DNA of 64,000 bases, from positions 3,827,391-3,891,390 of the forward strand of contig CM052354.1 of NCBI GenBank assembly GCA_028551475.1, written 5' to 3'. How positions within the stretch are numbered: position 1 is the stretch's first letter; the number at the start of each line of letters is the position of its first letter. This DNA comes from Casuarina equisetifolia (taxonomy: Eukaryota; Streptophyta; Magnoliopsida; Fagales; Casuarinaceae). The position numbers were made by a program, and so were the translations under genes. Shown one piece after another: positions 10,997-21,560 of this stretch. The notes under the pieces are model-generated. The model made no database searches. It was not told where the DNA came from and worked only from the letters and a program-made list of their open reading frames with translations.

Positions 10997-13610
10997 TTTC
11001 TATGGGTATGTAATTCAAAATATCATAAAACTCATAAATTTGCTTAACACATTGTTTGCTCACCTAAAAGGGAAAAAAGACTTGAGCTACTTAACCTTAA
11101 AGTGTGGAATAAGGTTATGTTGGGATGGTCATTCTACAATCTAATCAAATATTCAAATTCATCCTTATGGAGTAGACAAAATTTTTGATTATGTATTTTG
11201 ATATCAAAGGAAATATAACATGAAGTTTGTTGGAATATATTTTAATGATATTAGAATATATAAACATTTTGATGATGAGAAAAATAAAAATTATAATATG
11301 AAAATATTATAACCATTTTATTAGAATATATTGATAATTAAATATAATTATAATATAAAAATATTATAATTAATATCTGATTATTTATGGGTTTTATAAG
11401 AAAACTAATGCTGAAATTGTATGTAGGAAATTGGGTTAGAATGAGCCCAATCCAAAAGTCTGACCTAGTCCAGAAAGTCTGACCTAGTCTAAAGTTTGAC
11501 CCAGTCTAAAGTTTGACCCAGTCCATAGAATGTGACCTAGGCCCAGAGTGCGACCCAATGCGCGACCTAGTCCAGAATGCGCGACCTGCGACCAACTTAA
11601 GCCCCGCGACCTAGAATTCAACCCGTGATGACGCTGTGACTTCGCTGGTAGATTTGGCCGCCCATTTCACCTCCGATTAAGGCGCAAGATAGCTCATTGG
11701 AAAGCTAATGAAGAGAAGAAGATTTTTATAAAGACAAATCAAAGATCTACTACTCAAAAGAGGATCAATTTGAAGAAATGGTGAAGCTCGTCGAGTTCTT
11801 GCCCTAATTGCTCAAAAGTGAAATTAGAAGCAGATTAGAGGGCTTTTGAAAATGATTTCAAAGGGTTTTTGTAAGGAAGAAGATGCTCTATCAATCTATG
11901 AAGGACCCACAAAGAATTGATTCAAGATTATAGAGAATTGAAGAAGATTTGAGCAAGACCTAAAACTTACTCCACAGAACCTGAATTACAGAGTTTTAAG
12001 TTAAGACTAAAATTACACCGTTTTGGATGAGGTTTTGAAATAAACGAAGGCAGAACCTTAGCCTCAACATTCTATCTCTCTCAAGCTCGAAAATGAACAG
12101 AGAAGAGGGAAATTAATCAACTCCAACGGGAAGAAGATTTGATGGTGCTCAGAAGTGTCAGAACGACTTTTTGAAGTGAGAGATTAGTTGCTTTGAAGGT
12201 ATTTACACAAGTTTGTCTTCACCATTACAAGTAGTCCGAAAATCAGAAGTAAAGAAAGCAATTTGTGAAGCATCTCATACTACTCATTTTTGCTTATCCA
12301 AACCTACGATTTTGATCTTCATTGGGTGACTAATTTCTAAGCTCATTACTTGCTTATTAGAGAATCAATTTATGCTTCATTATACTCTATTATTGAAGTT
12401 GATTTTCTACAAGTAAACTCTGCTAGGGTTTGAATGAATTTGGGGCTTTTGTCCATATACTCTGTATTAAGTCTCTAGCAATTGTTTGAGGCTTCTGAAC
12501 TTATATTGCATATCTTATAGAAGCTTAGTTTGAAATTTGTAATAAGCTTTAAACTTTGACTTGTTGATGTGTGTTGAGACACACATTGTAATTATGATCC
12601 TTGGTGTGAGGATTGTTTGACTCCTTGAGGAGGAGTTGGAAAGTATCAGAGAAAATTTCTCCTAACTTTGTAGTAAAGTGGACTTCAATCGGTTGTGTTG
12701 AAGGAGAAGAGGGTGAAAGTAGGTGAAAAAGGGCCGAACCACTGTGTAAGCTTGTGTCTTGTCTCTTTTGTGTTTAATTATCTTTGAATGCTTTATTTAA
12801 TTGCAAAAAGTGATTGAACATAAATTAGAAGTGAATTTTTAAAGAGAAACCTAATTCACCCCCCTCTTAGGTTGCTATAGGATCTAATAGAGTTAGAGAG
12901 ATTCTTTTAAGTTATGACAAATTCTCACATCTATGCCTTCTAAACATTTTTTATTGTTATAAAGAAGTGTACAATCATTGTATCAAATTAATATTAAGAT
13001 TCAATGACATGAGTTGATATGGTTAGTTAGAATAAACAAATATAACCTCATTAGATAACTCAAATTGAAGGACATACTTTTTAAAATAGAAATGATATCT
13101 CAATGGCTCTTCTCAATTAATCTATATTGTAATTTTTATGGTTTTTAATTTAAAAATAGATTACATTTGTTTTTTTTAGTGTACTTAGCCTAAGCAAATA
13201 TGGTGTAGTATCATTGGACAACAAGACTTTGATAGGATCATTAACAATTGGAACTTTGAATATTAATAGGCGATAAAAGCAACTAAAAGAAAAGATTTAG
13301 TTACTTCTTAACATGTATCTATTATATATGGTTTGAATGAAATTGTAGATATTTTTAAAATAAAACTATTAAAATATTAATATTATTGGTTACAATCAAG
13401 AAAGTAATACATGGGAGAACATATCTATTTAAAAATATTAAACTCTCTTAGGCAAATATTTTGTTATGTTATAATTCGAGGATTTCTAACTTGATTTTCT
13501 CTTAGATAAGTTGTAATGTTGGGATATATTTATAAGCTTTTGTATTATCTTATTCTTATATAAATAAATTCATATATTTATATAAATAAATAAATAAGTA
13601 AATAAATAAA
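10997..13610 (+). mobile_element. 5'-truncated LINE relic split by a solo LTR
   Basis: Positions 10997-11227 and 12890-13610 align with the 3' third of the LINE at 43490-44462. They include the zinc-finger-like C-terminal region of ORF2 ('tcacctaaaa', 'ttaaagt.tggaataa'), the 3' UTR ('ttgtaatgttgggatat') and an A-rich tail of AAAT repeats. The paralogous unit at 18480-18520 lacks it and shows the filled-in flanks directly. Both halves are full of stops. Confidence 0.75.
11228..12889 (+). mobile_element. Solo LTR of a copia-like element
   Basis: Begins TGTTGGAATAT. Near its end it has the run 'ctaattcacccccctcttag', which is common just inside the 3' end of plant copia LTRs, followed by a terminus reading CTAATA (CA mutated to TA). 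The flanking 5-mers are AAGTT (11223-11227) and GAGTT (12890-12894), consistent with a mutated 5-bp target duplication. No pol sequence is present, so recombination between LTRs is likely. Positions 11455-11530 contain a short minisatellite of a 'tctgacctagtc'-type unit. At about 1.66 kb it is long for a copia LTR. Confidence 0.7.
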
Positions 13611-13687
13611 TACATGTTCTTATGATAGTGAAGAGTTAGAACTTAGTAGTATCAAGGAAAAGAAATTGCTTAAAATACATGTAATTA

Positions 13688-13870
13688 GGAGTATTGGTGG
13701 TCTTAGAGGCCAATGCCAGAGTTAACTTGGAATGGGGGGCTAACAATGGCAAAAATCATTCAAGAACTTCTAAGAAATTTTGGTCCGTGGATGATATGTT
13801 GCCACGTCCTACTTGTCCTAAGGGAAGAAAAGAAATTGCAATGAGTAATTATGTAATTAAAGATAAGTCA
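13688..13870 (+). repeat. Array flank block ('NFGP' block)
   Basis: Shared with 8693-8830, 16560-16700, 18600-18790 and 23125-23215. Read in its best frame the block resembles (I/M)I(K/E)E(L/F)PRNFGP followed by M. The frames are broken differently in each copy, so this is a repeat descended from something that may once have been coding. I do not recognise the source. The open frames at 13694 and 18597 are this block. Confidence 0.5.
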
Positions 13871-13949
13871 ATGAAGCACTAATCTTAGAGGGGAAAACTC
13901 CCTTGGTCCAGTGGTAATTGGGTTAGACCCTTGATCGACAAGTGCACTA

Positions 13950-14140
13950 TAAGATTTGAGAAAAAACTCCTATAAAGATTTTATTGCAGACTTAAGAATA
14001 TGTAAAATTTTTTACACACATCTATAATGGAGAATACATGATAAATAGGTCTAATAGGCATAAAATTTGATAAATTGGATACCTAAATCCGTGATTCTAT
14101 TTAACCTTCACCACACAAACTTTAAAACCCTTGCACACCA
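13950..14140. repeat. Array flank block, copy 1 of 3
   Basis: Contains 'tataaagattttattgca', 'ggtctaataggcataa' and 'gtgattctatttaacc'. The same text recurs at 15400-15600 and 18855-19070. It follows the NFGP block in two units, so it belongs to the duplicated unit of the defensin-like array. Confidence 0.6.
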
Positions 14141-14199
14141 CTAATTTAACCCTCACTAGTCCCCCTAGCTCACCACTAATTTTATTGCAAACTTAAGAA

Positions 14200-14660
14200 T
14201 ATGTAGCCTATTAGTTTAGTGATGAGCTAAAGGGATTAGTGAAGTTTGGGATTTGACACCTCATGTGAGTAAATTTAGGTGCATAAGTTGTAATAATTTT
14301 TTTTAAGCGACATACTGTAATTTCCAAGGAGTCTTCCATTTTTTTAAGTTGACACTTAGACTAAATAAAATGAATTTGATTTAATGATGTGGTAAATGAC
14401 TTCATTTTTGGCATATCTTAAGGCCCTTTAGCAAGGTGTAAGCTTTGACATTCGCATTACTACTTGGCATCAAATTGATTGAGAGAGCCATGATAATGCT
14501 CCCATTATGATTTTTAAGTACTCTCCCCTTGGCTTTATTTTCCATGATACTTAAACCATTCATATTTGGTTTATATTGCTCCATTGGTAAAGTTTCCAAC
14601 TGACCAAAACTCATTTTCAAAATGAAAGATGAGCTGCATGAACGTTTAATATACATAATG
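14200..14660 (-). mobile_element. Non-LTR retrotransposon relic, RNase H part (copy 2)
   Basis: On the minus strand 14402-14656 is an open frame. Its words YKPNMNG, GRVLKNHNGSIIMALS and SNANVKAYTLLKGLKIC fit the plant LINE RNase H layout (W.k.N.DG ... GG.iRd..G ... aEl.Al..GL..C). The first catalytic Asp has become Asn. It pairs with 4497-4860. Neither copy has the rest of a LINE attached. Confidence 0.6.
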
Positions 14661-15399
14661 AGAATTGATCAAGAAAACTTGCTTGTACTTTAACTTGAAT
14701 AAGAGTGGATAACTAGAGTATCCAATGGGTGATATCTTTGTTAATTTTGTATAATGACATACTTTCATAGTTATGCTTTGCTGAATTCTTAACTAGCCAA
14801 ATTTTCCTCACAATAACACCTTTCAGGATGTCTATAATAGGTTGTCTCTAATTATGTCATGATGCTTTTTATACCATGAGGGAAAAAGGTCAAGAATAAA
14901 ATCAAATTGAACTAGTATATGAAGTATGTCACCAAATGTCCTTCAAACTTATCGTGACAATATACTATACTTGAATAGATAATGTACAATCTCCCTTTAG
15001 GATCTTTCACAACAATAACGCTTAAAAGCATTTGTATTCCTCTCCTTTGCATGTTGCATTTCATAAGGGATCCATAATAAATGAGCTTGTACATAAACTA
15101 ACCAATGTTGGGAAATATAACCTTATTTTACAAAACAATTTGCCAAAATCACTCTATCCCTTTTCATTTATCAGTTATGGTGTATCAGGGAGACTAAAAA
15201 TTTGCCAAAAGCACTTAAATTACAAACTAGCTTATGAGGGTCCTGACCACGTACAATCTTGTTGCCTTGATATTTTTGCTTACTAGAAAAATATTCCCTT
15301 AAAAAGGTCTTGACTCTAAAAAAGCGTATTTAATTATGTCATCATTGGTTGTAAATCTCAAAAACATCTATAGTGTTCATAGCCATTTTTAAAAAACAA
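14661..15399. other. Unassigned AT-rich stretch
   Basis: Short open frames occur at 14912-15094 (minus) and 15032-15286 (plus), but I recognise no domain in them. The stretch sits between an RNase H relic and an array flank block, so a decayed transposon is the simplest reading. Confidence 0.35.
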
Positions 15400-15600
15400 A
15401 AATCACTATATGATTTGAGAAAAATTCTATAAAGATCTTATTCCAAACTTAAAATTATGTGAACTTTTTCACACTCATTTTTAAAGGATAATACTTGATA
15501 AATTGGTCTAATAGGCATAAGACTCCAATAAGCTAGATATCTAAATCCACAAAGTCTATTTTTAACCCTCGCTAGACAAACTCTAAGAAATTTTCTTATA
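15400..15600. repeat. Array flank block, copy 2 of 3
   Basis: Diverged copy of 13950-14140. It lies directly upstream of the first exon of defensin-like locus 3, which here takes the place of the usual promoter block. Confidence 0.55.
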
Positions 15601-15701
15601 TCTAAACCCACTAGTCTATTGCCTACTCGAATCAATAAATACTCCAACCTCAATAACAAAATCTAAAAGTTTTTTTCTTTCATTCTTAAAGGGAAAAATC
15701 T

Positions 15702-16294
15702 ATGAAAGCCATATGTATTTTTACAATTTTGAAAATAATTCTTTGTCTTAACGTTGGTGATTAATCCATTGTCAATATATTTCTTACTAACTTCTAATTT
15801 ATTGAATTTAATTCCATTGGTTAATAAGAAACAATGTTGAACATAAGAAAAAAAATCTTTAAATTTTATTAGTACTCTTTAGCTAAACTAAATTTTTTAT
15901 TTTTCAAGTGTCAAAAAATTAATATAGCATAGATAAAAGATTTATTGCTTATGGATTGTCGTGTTTGTATAAAAAGGCTTGAATGACTCAATGGATATTT
16001 GTGGTGTAAAATCCAAATGACAAACTCACTCGTCACGTAGTATAGAAACAATTAGCATAAACTATTTTCAAACAATATGACATTTTTGACTAGTATTTTA
16101 ATTCTATTATTGCAATTTAGTCGAAACTTGAGAAAAAACAATAAAGTTGTAGCCTAAAATCTAATCAACTGTAAAAAGAACTTCTTGATTGTAAGTCTCA
16201 TATGTCTCAGAGTGTCTTGATCGCAGGGATTGAGGTCATGGCAAACATGCATGTTTATCGTAAAGCTGAAAGGATACTTACTGCAGAAGCCTGA
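15702..16294 (+). pseudogene. Defensin-like peptide, locus 3, pseudogene
   Basis: Exon 1 (15702-15756, 55 nt) is open and encodes MKAICIFT... with a good donor (G|GTGATT). The second exon begins at 16227 after GATCGCAG. The first domain cysteine is changed (TGT to CGT), and a 1-nt shift before the second cysteine leads to a TGA at 16292-16294. Downstream, 'tgcaataactt' of the family is still readable before homology ends near 16312. A functional cysteine domain cannot be made. The signal-peptide exon could still be spliced to another downstream exon. Confidence 0.75.
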
Positions 16295-16544
16295 AGTGCA
16301 ATAACTTAGTATATATAATGAAATTTAATTTCTTGTAAACAAGAAGATGAGATCTTTTGAGACGAGAAAGTAGAATAGAACTGCAAATTACTACCTTTTC
16401 CATAAAGAACCAAAAAACTACTTGTGCAAAATACATGAATTGCACTCAAACGATGGCAAGAAAACCCATCGAAGTCTAGATGCTACCAAAGAGAAAGAAA
16501 ATAAAGTGGGAGTATTTAATTTTCAAAGATCAGAATGTTGATGG

Positions 16545-17153
16545 GTCGGTCTTTCTTACGCCAATGAAAGTAGATATCTTGAAATGTTAGGCCGCAATTG
16601 GTTGCCACACGGTCAAGCGACAATGGAAATAATTAAAGAACTTCCGAGAAATTTTGGTCCATTAATGATATTCGAGGTGGAGAAAAGCAGTTGCAACAAG
16701 TAAGTACACAGTTAAAGATAAAGGGAGGAAGAATTAACCTTATCACCGTTGGTTGTAGATTTAAAAAAAAATCAATAGTTTCCAGCGCTAGAACACACAC
16801 AGTTAGGCCTTTGCCACCAAGCCCACAACACGGAAATAAGATTTGTTAATTAATATAGTAAATAATTGGTGTTTCGATTTGATTTGTTTAATTTTTTTGT
16901 TCAAGATAATATAATAAGGAATCCCATCCTCCTTTTTTGGTAATAATTAACAACACAACAAATAAGTTGTAGAATAACATGGTGAAGAATTTAATTTCTG
17001 TTCCAAATCTTGTTGAGGGCAATCTAAAAATGATGCTATCTTCCTGTTTTGGTTATTAAGCATTTACCAAATATAAGAGATGAATTTCAGCCACTTTAAC
17101 TTATAAATACGCCCTATCAAAAATTTAAAAGTACTACTTTCATTCTCAAAATC
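16545..17153 (+). promoter_or_regulatory. Upstream block of defensin-like locus 4
   Basis: Near-collinear with 8640-9298. Conserved landmarks are 'ccaccaagcccacaaca', 'aacatggtgaagaatttaa', 'gatgctatcttcc' and a TATA box TTATAAATA at 17101-17109, 45 nt before the ATG. Conservation over about 600 bp between units suggests the whole block was duplicated with the gene. Confidence 0.6.
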
Positions 17154-18194
17154 ATGAAGACGGCATATATTCCCACAATTATGATGATTGTTCTTTGCCT
17201 CACTATTGGTAATTACTTCATTGCCTATATTTTTCTTATATCATTATAGCTTGTTGCATTTTATTTCATTTCGTTATTAGGAAACAATGATAAGCATTAA
17301 GATTTTACTAGTACTTTTTTAGATGTAATAAGAGTTCACTGTAATTTCATTTCAACGTTTACCCCGTAATTGCCAAACCTTTACCCCATATAAAGAAGAA
17401 CTTGAGTGAAAGGAGAGTTAGTTAAACCTTAATAGTAATTTGTCTCAAGCACCTTGAATTAGAACTTGGGATGTAAAATCAAGGGAAAAAAAAGAAAGAA
17501 ATTTACTTGTTATGAAAACGATTAGCATAATTTGTTAGAGTAATTTGTCATTGTTTGGGGTCAATCTAAAAAGCGTTGATAGTTTCCAAATTAGAACACA
17601 ATCTCTTAGATTCTTGCCACCAAGCTCACAACAAGACAGATAAGATTGTAAACTTAGTTATTTTGTTTGTTTTGATATTTGTTCTTGTTTATTATTAGAT
17701 ATTAGTTTGATGGTCTTTTAGCATAATAAATCAAAAGAAAATGTCTTTCATTGATGGATATTACGAATGTTCATTAGAGCTGTAACATCTGTATTATTTC
17801 CTTTTTTTTTTATATACAAATTGTACTTTGGTATGTAATATCCAAGCCAAAAAATTAGTATAAAAACTATTAGCATAATTTTAGTTAAACTCTTTCAACC
17901 AATGCGGCATGTTTGAGTAGTTGTATTCAATACTTGAGAAAAACTAATGAAATTGCAGCTTAAATTCTAGCCAAGCGAAAGAAGACCTCCCGTTACAAAT
18001 AACTTTGAACCGATTGTGCAGGAAGTGAGGTCACGGCGCTGAACGGAAGCTTTTCCTGTGGCAAGGTTGAGAAGATGACTCATTGCAAAAGCCTAAAATG
18101 CAATAACTTGTGTGTACACAAATATGGGCACCTTGGCAGAGGCGTGCGTGGATTTTGCAATGGAGCTGGTTGCTTATGTTTTCATCCTTGCTAA
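17154..18194 (+). CDS. Defensin-like secreted cysteine-rich peptide, locus 4
   Basis: This is the best-preserved member of the family. Exon 1 is 17154-17208 (MKTAYIPT..., a hydrophobic signal peptide rich in I/M/L). The intron runs 17209-18021 (GT...TGTGCAG, phase 1) and exon 2 is 18022-18194. The 75-residue precursor leaves a mature domain of about 56 residues. It has eight cysteines, C-x8-C-x4-C-x3-C-x14-C-x4-C-x-C-x3-C, with basic words (GKVEKM, HKYGHLGRGVRG) and an HPC-stop end. The gamma-core-like GFC-x4-C and the final CxC are the expected CSab features. The protein should be secreted and cationic, compatible with an antimicrobial or signalling peptide. Only the family placement is supported by sequence. 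It differs from locus 2 at few positions of exon 2, so the two are recent duplicates. Confidence 0.85.
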
Positions 18195-18250
18195 TTTACT
18201 ACTATATGCGAATTGAATAAACCCAAAATCTAAGAGTTCAATAGTATAAA

Positions 18251-18276
18251 TCTCTCTCTCTCTCTCTCTCTCTCTC
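18251..18276. repeat. TC microsatellite
   Basis: (TC)n in the 3' flank of defensin-like locus 4. A shorter tract sits at the same place after locus 2 (10756-10770) and a longer one after locus 7 (26251-26298), so the repeat is an inherited part of the unit that expands independently. Confidence 0.9.
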
Positions 18277-18599
18277 AAAGGAATTCAATAGCGTTAAAAA
18301 TGGCTTAATCCTTGTTAATCAAATCAAAGATCTAATGTGTATCATTATATGCACTTGAAAATAATCAAAATAAGAGAAATATATTAAAAACAAACAAGCG
18401 ATTAAAAATAAACAAAAAGGGAAGAAAAAGTGACAATCTCCAACCTAATTCAAATTCTTACCTTTCTTAGGTTGTCTACTCTTATTTACAGGAAGCACTC
18501 AATAAAAAATTAAGAATCGTAAGTGTTCTTATGATGGTGAAGAGTTTAGTATAAGGAGAAAGAATTGCTTAAAAAAGGTGTATCAAGAAGAATTGCTTG

Positions 18600-19070
18600 A
18601 AAAAATGTGCATCTAGAAAAATGTGGGTCTTAGAGGCCAATGCCGGAGTTAGCTTGGAATTGGGGACTGCAATAATGGAAATGATTAAAGAATTTCCCAG
18701 AAATTTTGGTCCATGGATGATGTGTTGCCATTTTGTGTACTACTTCTCCCCGGAGAAGAAAGCACTTGCAATAAGTACATAATTAAATATAAGTCAATGA
18801 AGCACTAATCCTATCAATGTTGGTCATAAATCTCAAAAGCAAAAACTATGTCCATTGCTATTGTTAGGAAACGAAGATCACCATAAGATTTGAGAAAAAT
18901 CCTATAAAGATTTTATTGCAAAGTTAAGAATATGTAAACTTTTTTACACTCATCTATAATGGAGAATACATGATAAACGGGTCTAATAGGCATAAAATTT
19001 GATAAACTGGACATCTAACTCCGTGATTCTATTTAACCCTCACTACACAAACTTTAAAACCCTTCCACGT
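18600..19070 (+). repeat. NFGP block and flank block, copy 3
   Basis: 18600-18790 matches 13688-13870, and 18855-19070 matches 13950-14140 in the same order. In this copy the NFGP block is open for 61 codons (18597-18782), but I do not regard it as a gene because the other copies are broken. Confidence 0.6.
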
Positions 19071-19466
19071 GAAATAAGATTTGTTAACCTTGTTTATTTT
19101 TTTATTTGTTTTTTTATATGTCTTTTTATACTCTTAGACAACACTTCTTTCCATACATAAGTTGAAGTTTAAATATGGTAAGTAATTTATTTTTTGGTTC
19201 AATCCTTCCGGATTTTCCATTAAAGATAATCTACTATAGATCAGATTTTCTTTCATTCTTTAAGGGAAAGAAACTACAGGGAAATCGAATCTACACAGAA
19301 AAATTTCTTTAAGATTGCTCTGTCTTTTGCTCTCCATCTTCCGGCATTCTTTTGCTCGTATTTTGCTATCTTTTGCTTGTCTCTTAAGCGATGGACAGTT
19401 TCACACCCCAGACCTCGTAACTTGTCACCGTTACTATTCTTCTTTGTTCAGTTCGTACACACCAGG

Positions 19467-19736
19467 GGATCCCCCGCGGAGCTGGTGCCAGTTGAGACAC
19501 TACGGCCTGTGGGTCTAACCGAGTTCCAGGTGGTCGAAGCTTTTTCTCATCATGCACGACGGAGGTTAGCAGCCTTCCAGCTTTGTTCGCCATGCAGGTG
19601 CTGTCCTGCAGGCTCCTCCACCAGCTGCGCCACCATGCCTTGCTGCTATGCAATCGAGTGCCTGCTTCCCAACAAGCCTTTTGGAACCTGTGCTTTTGTA
19701 CCCAAGAAGTGTGACTGTATCTCTTGTGCCGCCTAG
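19467..19736 (+). pseudogene. Exon fragment of a small cysteine-rich plant protein (DUF7866-like) inserted in the array
   Basis: The frame contains FQLCSPCRCC, TMPCCYAIEC and LPNKPFGTCAFVPKKC, ending CISCAA-stop at 19736. From memory this is the conserved C-terminal domain of a plant family labelled DUF7866 (small secreted proteins of unknown role). The name cannot be checked here. Upstream, the pyrimidine-rich stretch ending ACACACCAG at about 19466 looks like an intron 3' end, so a genomic exon was copied, not an mRNA. GC content and cysteine density stand out from the AT-rich surroundings. It lies between the promoter-like segment of a defensin-like unit (19190-19280) and that unit's last exon at 19908. 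The usual first exon is missing. Confidence 0.6.
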
Positions 19737-19907
19737 ACCTGTTCCTCTTCCCTGTCCGTCGTCGAGAGGTTGTATAAGTTATTTCCATTACTTCTATCAG
19801 ATGCGATTCACATGAAACTTTTTTACTAGTATTTTAGTTCTTATAGTTGGTTAGATTTTATGCAACAACTTCATTGGTTTTCCTCAAGTACCGACTAAAA
19901 TTGCAAG

Positions 19908-20071
19908 GAGTAAGGTCATGGCGAATATGCATGAGTCGTAAGGTTGAGAAGATTACACACTGCACAAGCGTGACATGCAATAACACTTGTGTACACAAAT
20001 ATAAGCACCTTGGTAGAGGGGGACGTGGATATTGCAAGGGAGCTGGTTGCTTATGTTGCTATCCTTGCTAG
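19908..20071 (+). pseudogene. Defensin-like last exon, locus 5, without its own first exon
   Basis: Acceptor ATTGCAAG at 19907, then a frame that stays open to TAG at 20069-20071. The first 25 nt carry small deletions against loci 2 and 4. These rewrite the start of the domain (first cysteine now in the word RICMSRK) but return to frame. Seven of the family's eight cysteine positions are aligned, the first cysteine is displaced (C-x10-C instead of C-x8-C) and an extra cysteine makes a CLCCYPC end. No ATG-bearing 55-nt exon is found in the expected region, which is occupied by the DUF7866-like insert. Either this is a dead exon or it is spliced to a new upstream exon. Confidence 0.65.
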
Positions 20072-20219
20072 CTTATTAATGTTAACTAATAATGCCAAAA
20101 TGTAAGAGTTCAATGTTGTAAATCTCTCCATGGTGCTGGTGCTGAAAATGGTGCTAACTTATATAGGAGTTCCATGGTGCTGAAAATCAGAAAAGAATGA
20201 ACAAGGATCAGAGAAGATT

Positions 20220-20400
20220 CATTATAACTGATCTGATTTTACAAGCAATATTTTCGGGAAGGAGACAATTATTCCATGTTGTGCAAGAGGCTCATGCACT
20301 CAGGGTTAATGCTCTCGCTAACATGGCAATTCTCGTTGATGTGGCATTATCCACTAATAGTGGATAGAGACTTTGGCATAAAGTACTTTTCTCATCTTGA
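20220..20400 (+). mobile_element. Retroelement RNase H tail relic
   Basis: One frame reads FHVVQEAHALRVNALANMA, which resembles the 'h..Re.N..AD.LA..' tail of plant LINE-type RNase H domains. The homology is short and ends in stops. Confidence 0.4.
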
Positions 20401-20519
20401 GAAAAAAGAAAGGTATGCTAAAATAAAGATTATTTTTTTCTCTTATTACTTATGCACCTGATATGTTAGAATCCCAAACCTTACAATTGAAATTTTTACT
20501 AATTCACTATTGAGTTAGC

Positions 20520-20753
20520 TGACTAGATGACAATAACTCAATGAATTAGTTGTAGAATAACATGGTGAAGAATTTCATTTCGATTCCATTTCTTTTTGAG
20601 GACAACCTAAAAATGATGCTATCTTCCTTTTTTGGTTATTTAGCATTTAACAAATTTGAGATATGAATATCAGCCATTCTAACCTATAAATACTCCAACT
20701 CTCATTGTCAAAATTTAGAAGTACCACTTTCATTCTTAAAAAGAAAGAAAATC
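20520..20753 (+). promoter_or_regulatory. Upstream block of defensin-like locus 6
   Basis: Same promoter block as at 2740, 8640 and 16545, with TATA box TATAAATA at 20685-20692 and the conserved 'ccaactctcattgtcaaaa' leader. Confidence 0.55.
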
Positions 20754-20808
20754 ATGAAGACAATAAATATTTCCACAATCCTAATGATTTTTCTTTGTGT
20801 CACTATTG
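20754..20808 (+). pseudogene. Defensin-like first exon, locus 6, donor lost and last exon deleted
   Basis: The signal-peptide exon (MKTINIST...) is open, but the donor G|GTAATT has become GCTAATT, so reading runs into TAA after Asn at residue 20. The intron 3' part of this unit is present at 22641-22790 (the word 'tcaatacttgg.gaaaaa'), and then homology stops at 22795 where the last exon should begin. The intron holds a 240-bp tandem duplication and the TIM14 retropseudogene. Confidence 0.7.
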
Positions 20809-20972
20809 CTAATTAATTTACTGCCTATATTTTTCTTATGTCATTGTAGCTTGTTGCATTTTATTCCGTTTGGTTACAAAAAAAAAAAATAAAATGTTGA
20901 GGATCAAGATTTTGCTAGAACTCTTTAAACATAATATAAACTCGCTCTTATTTTATTTGAACTTTTACTCCA

Positions 20973-21452
20973 TAATTGCTAGTAAAGATAGTCTATATAT
21001 TTAATAACTTGAAATTCCCCACCAAACTTTATTCAATGGCTTAAATTGGGAAATTGTGGCTTTTCCCAAAACATGGTTAGGTTAGTTAGAAATGTAATCA
21101 AAAGAATTTAAATTCAAGATACTTACTTTGTAAGATCTCTTACATGAGCCATTAGTACCATCTTAACTATACCATAGAGGTTATAATGTATTCTTCTAAT
21201 GCAATAAAATAATAATTGCTAGTAAATATAGTATATATATGATAACCTAAAATTTCCTATCAAACTTTATTGGATGGCTTAAACTAGGAAACAATGACTT
21301 GCTCCAAAACATGATTAGATTAGTTAGAAATGCAGTTGAAAGAATTTAAATTCAAGATGTTTACTTTGTAAGATCTCATACATAAGCCTTTCTTACCATC
21401 TTACTATATTATAGAGGTTATAGTATATTCTTATGATGTGATAAGATAATAA
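20973..21452. repeat. 240-bp tandem duplication
   Basis: Two copies (start words aattgctagta at 20973 and 21213) inside the intron of locus 6, each ending in an 'attcttctaatgcaataa'-type word. The copies differ at many bases, so this is not recent. Confidence 0.75.
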
Positions 21453-21560
21453 ATTTGTCATTAAGGATTATTGTATACACATATATAGAAAACCTTGAAT
21501 GAAAGAAGAGTTACCTAAACCTTAATAGTAATTTGGTTCAAGCATCTTAAATTAGAACTT

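Noticed and set aside
19384-19788. 134-codon minus-strand frame
   Set aside because: Antisense of the DUF7866-like exon, which has a coherent cysteine pattern on the plus strand.
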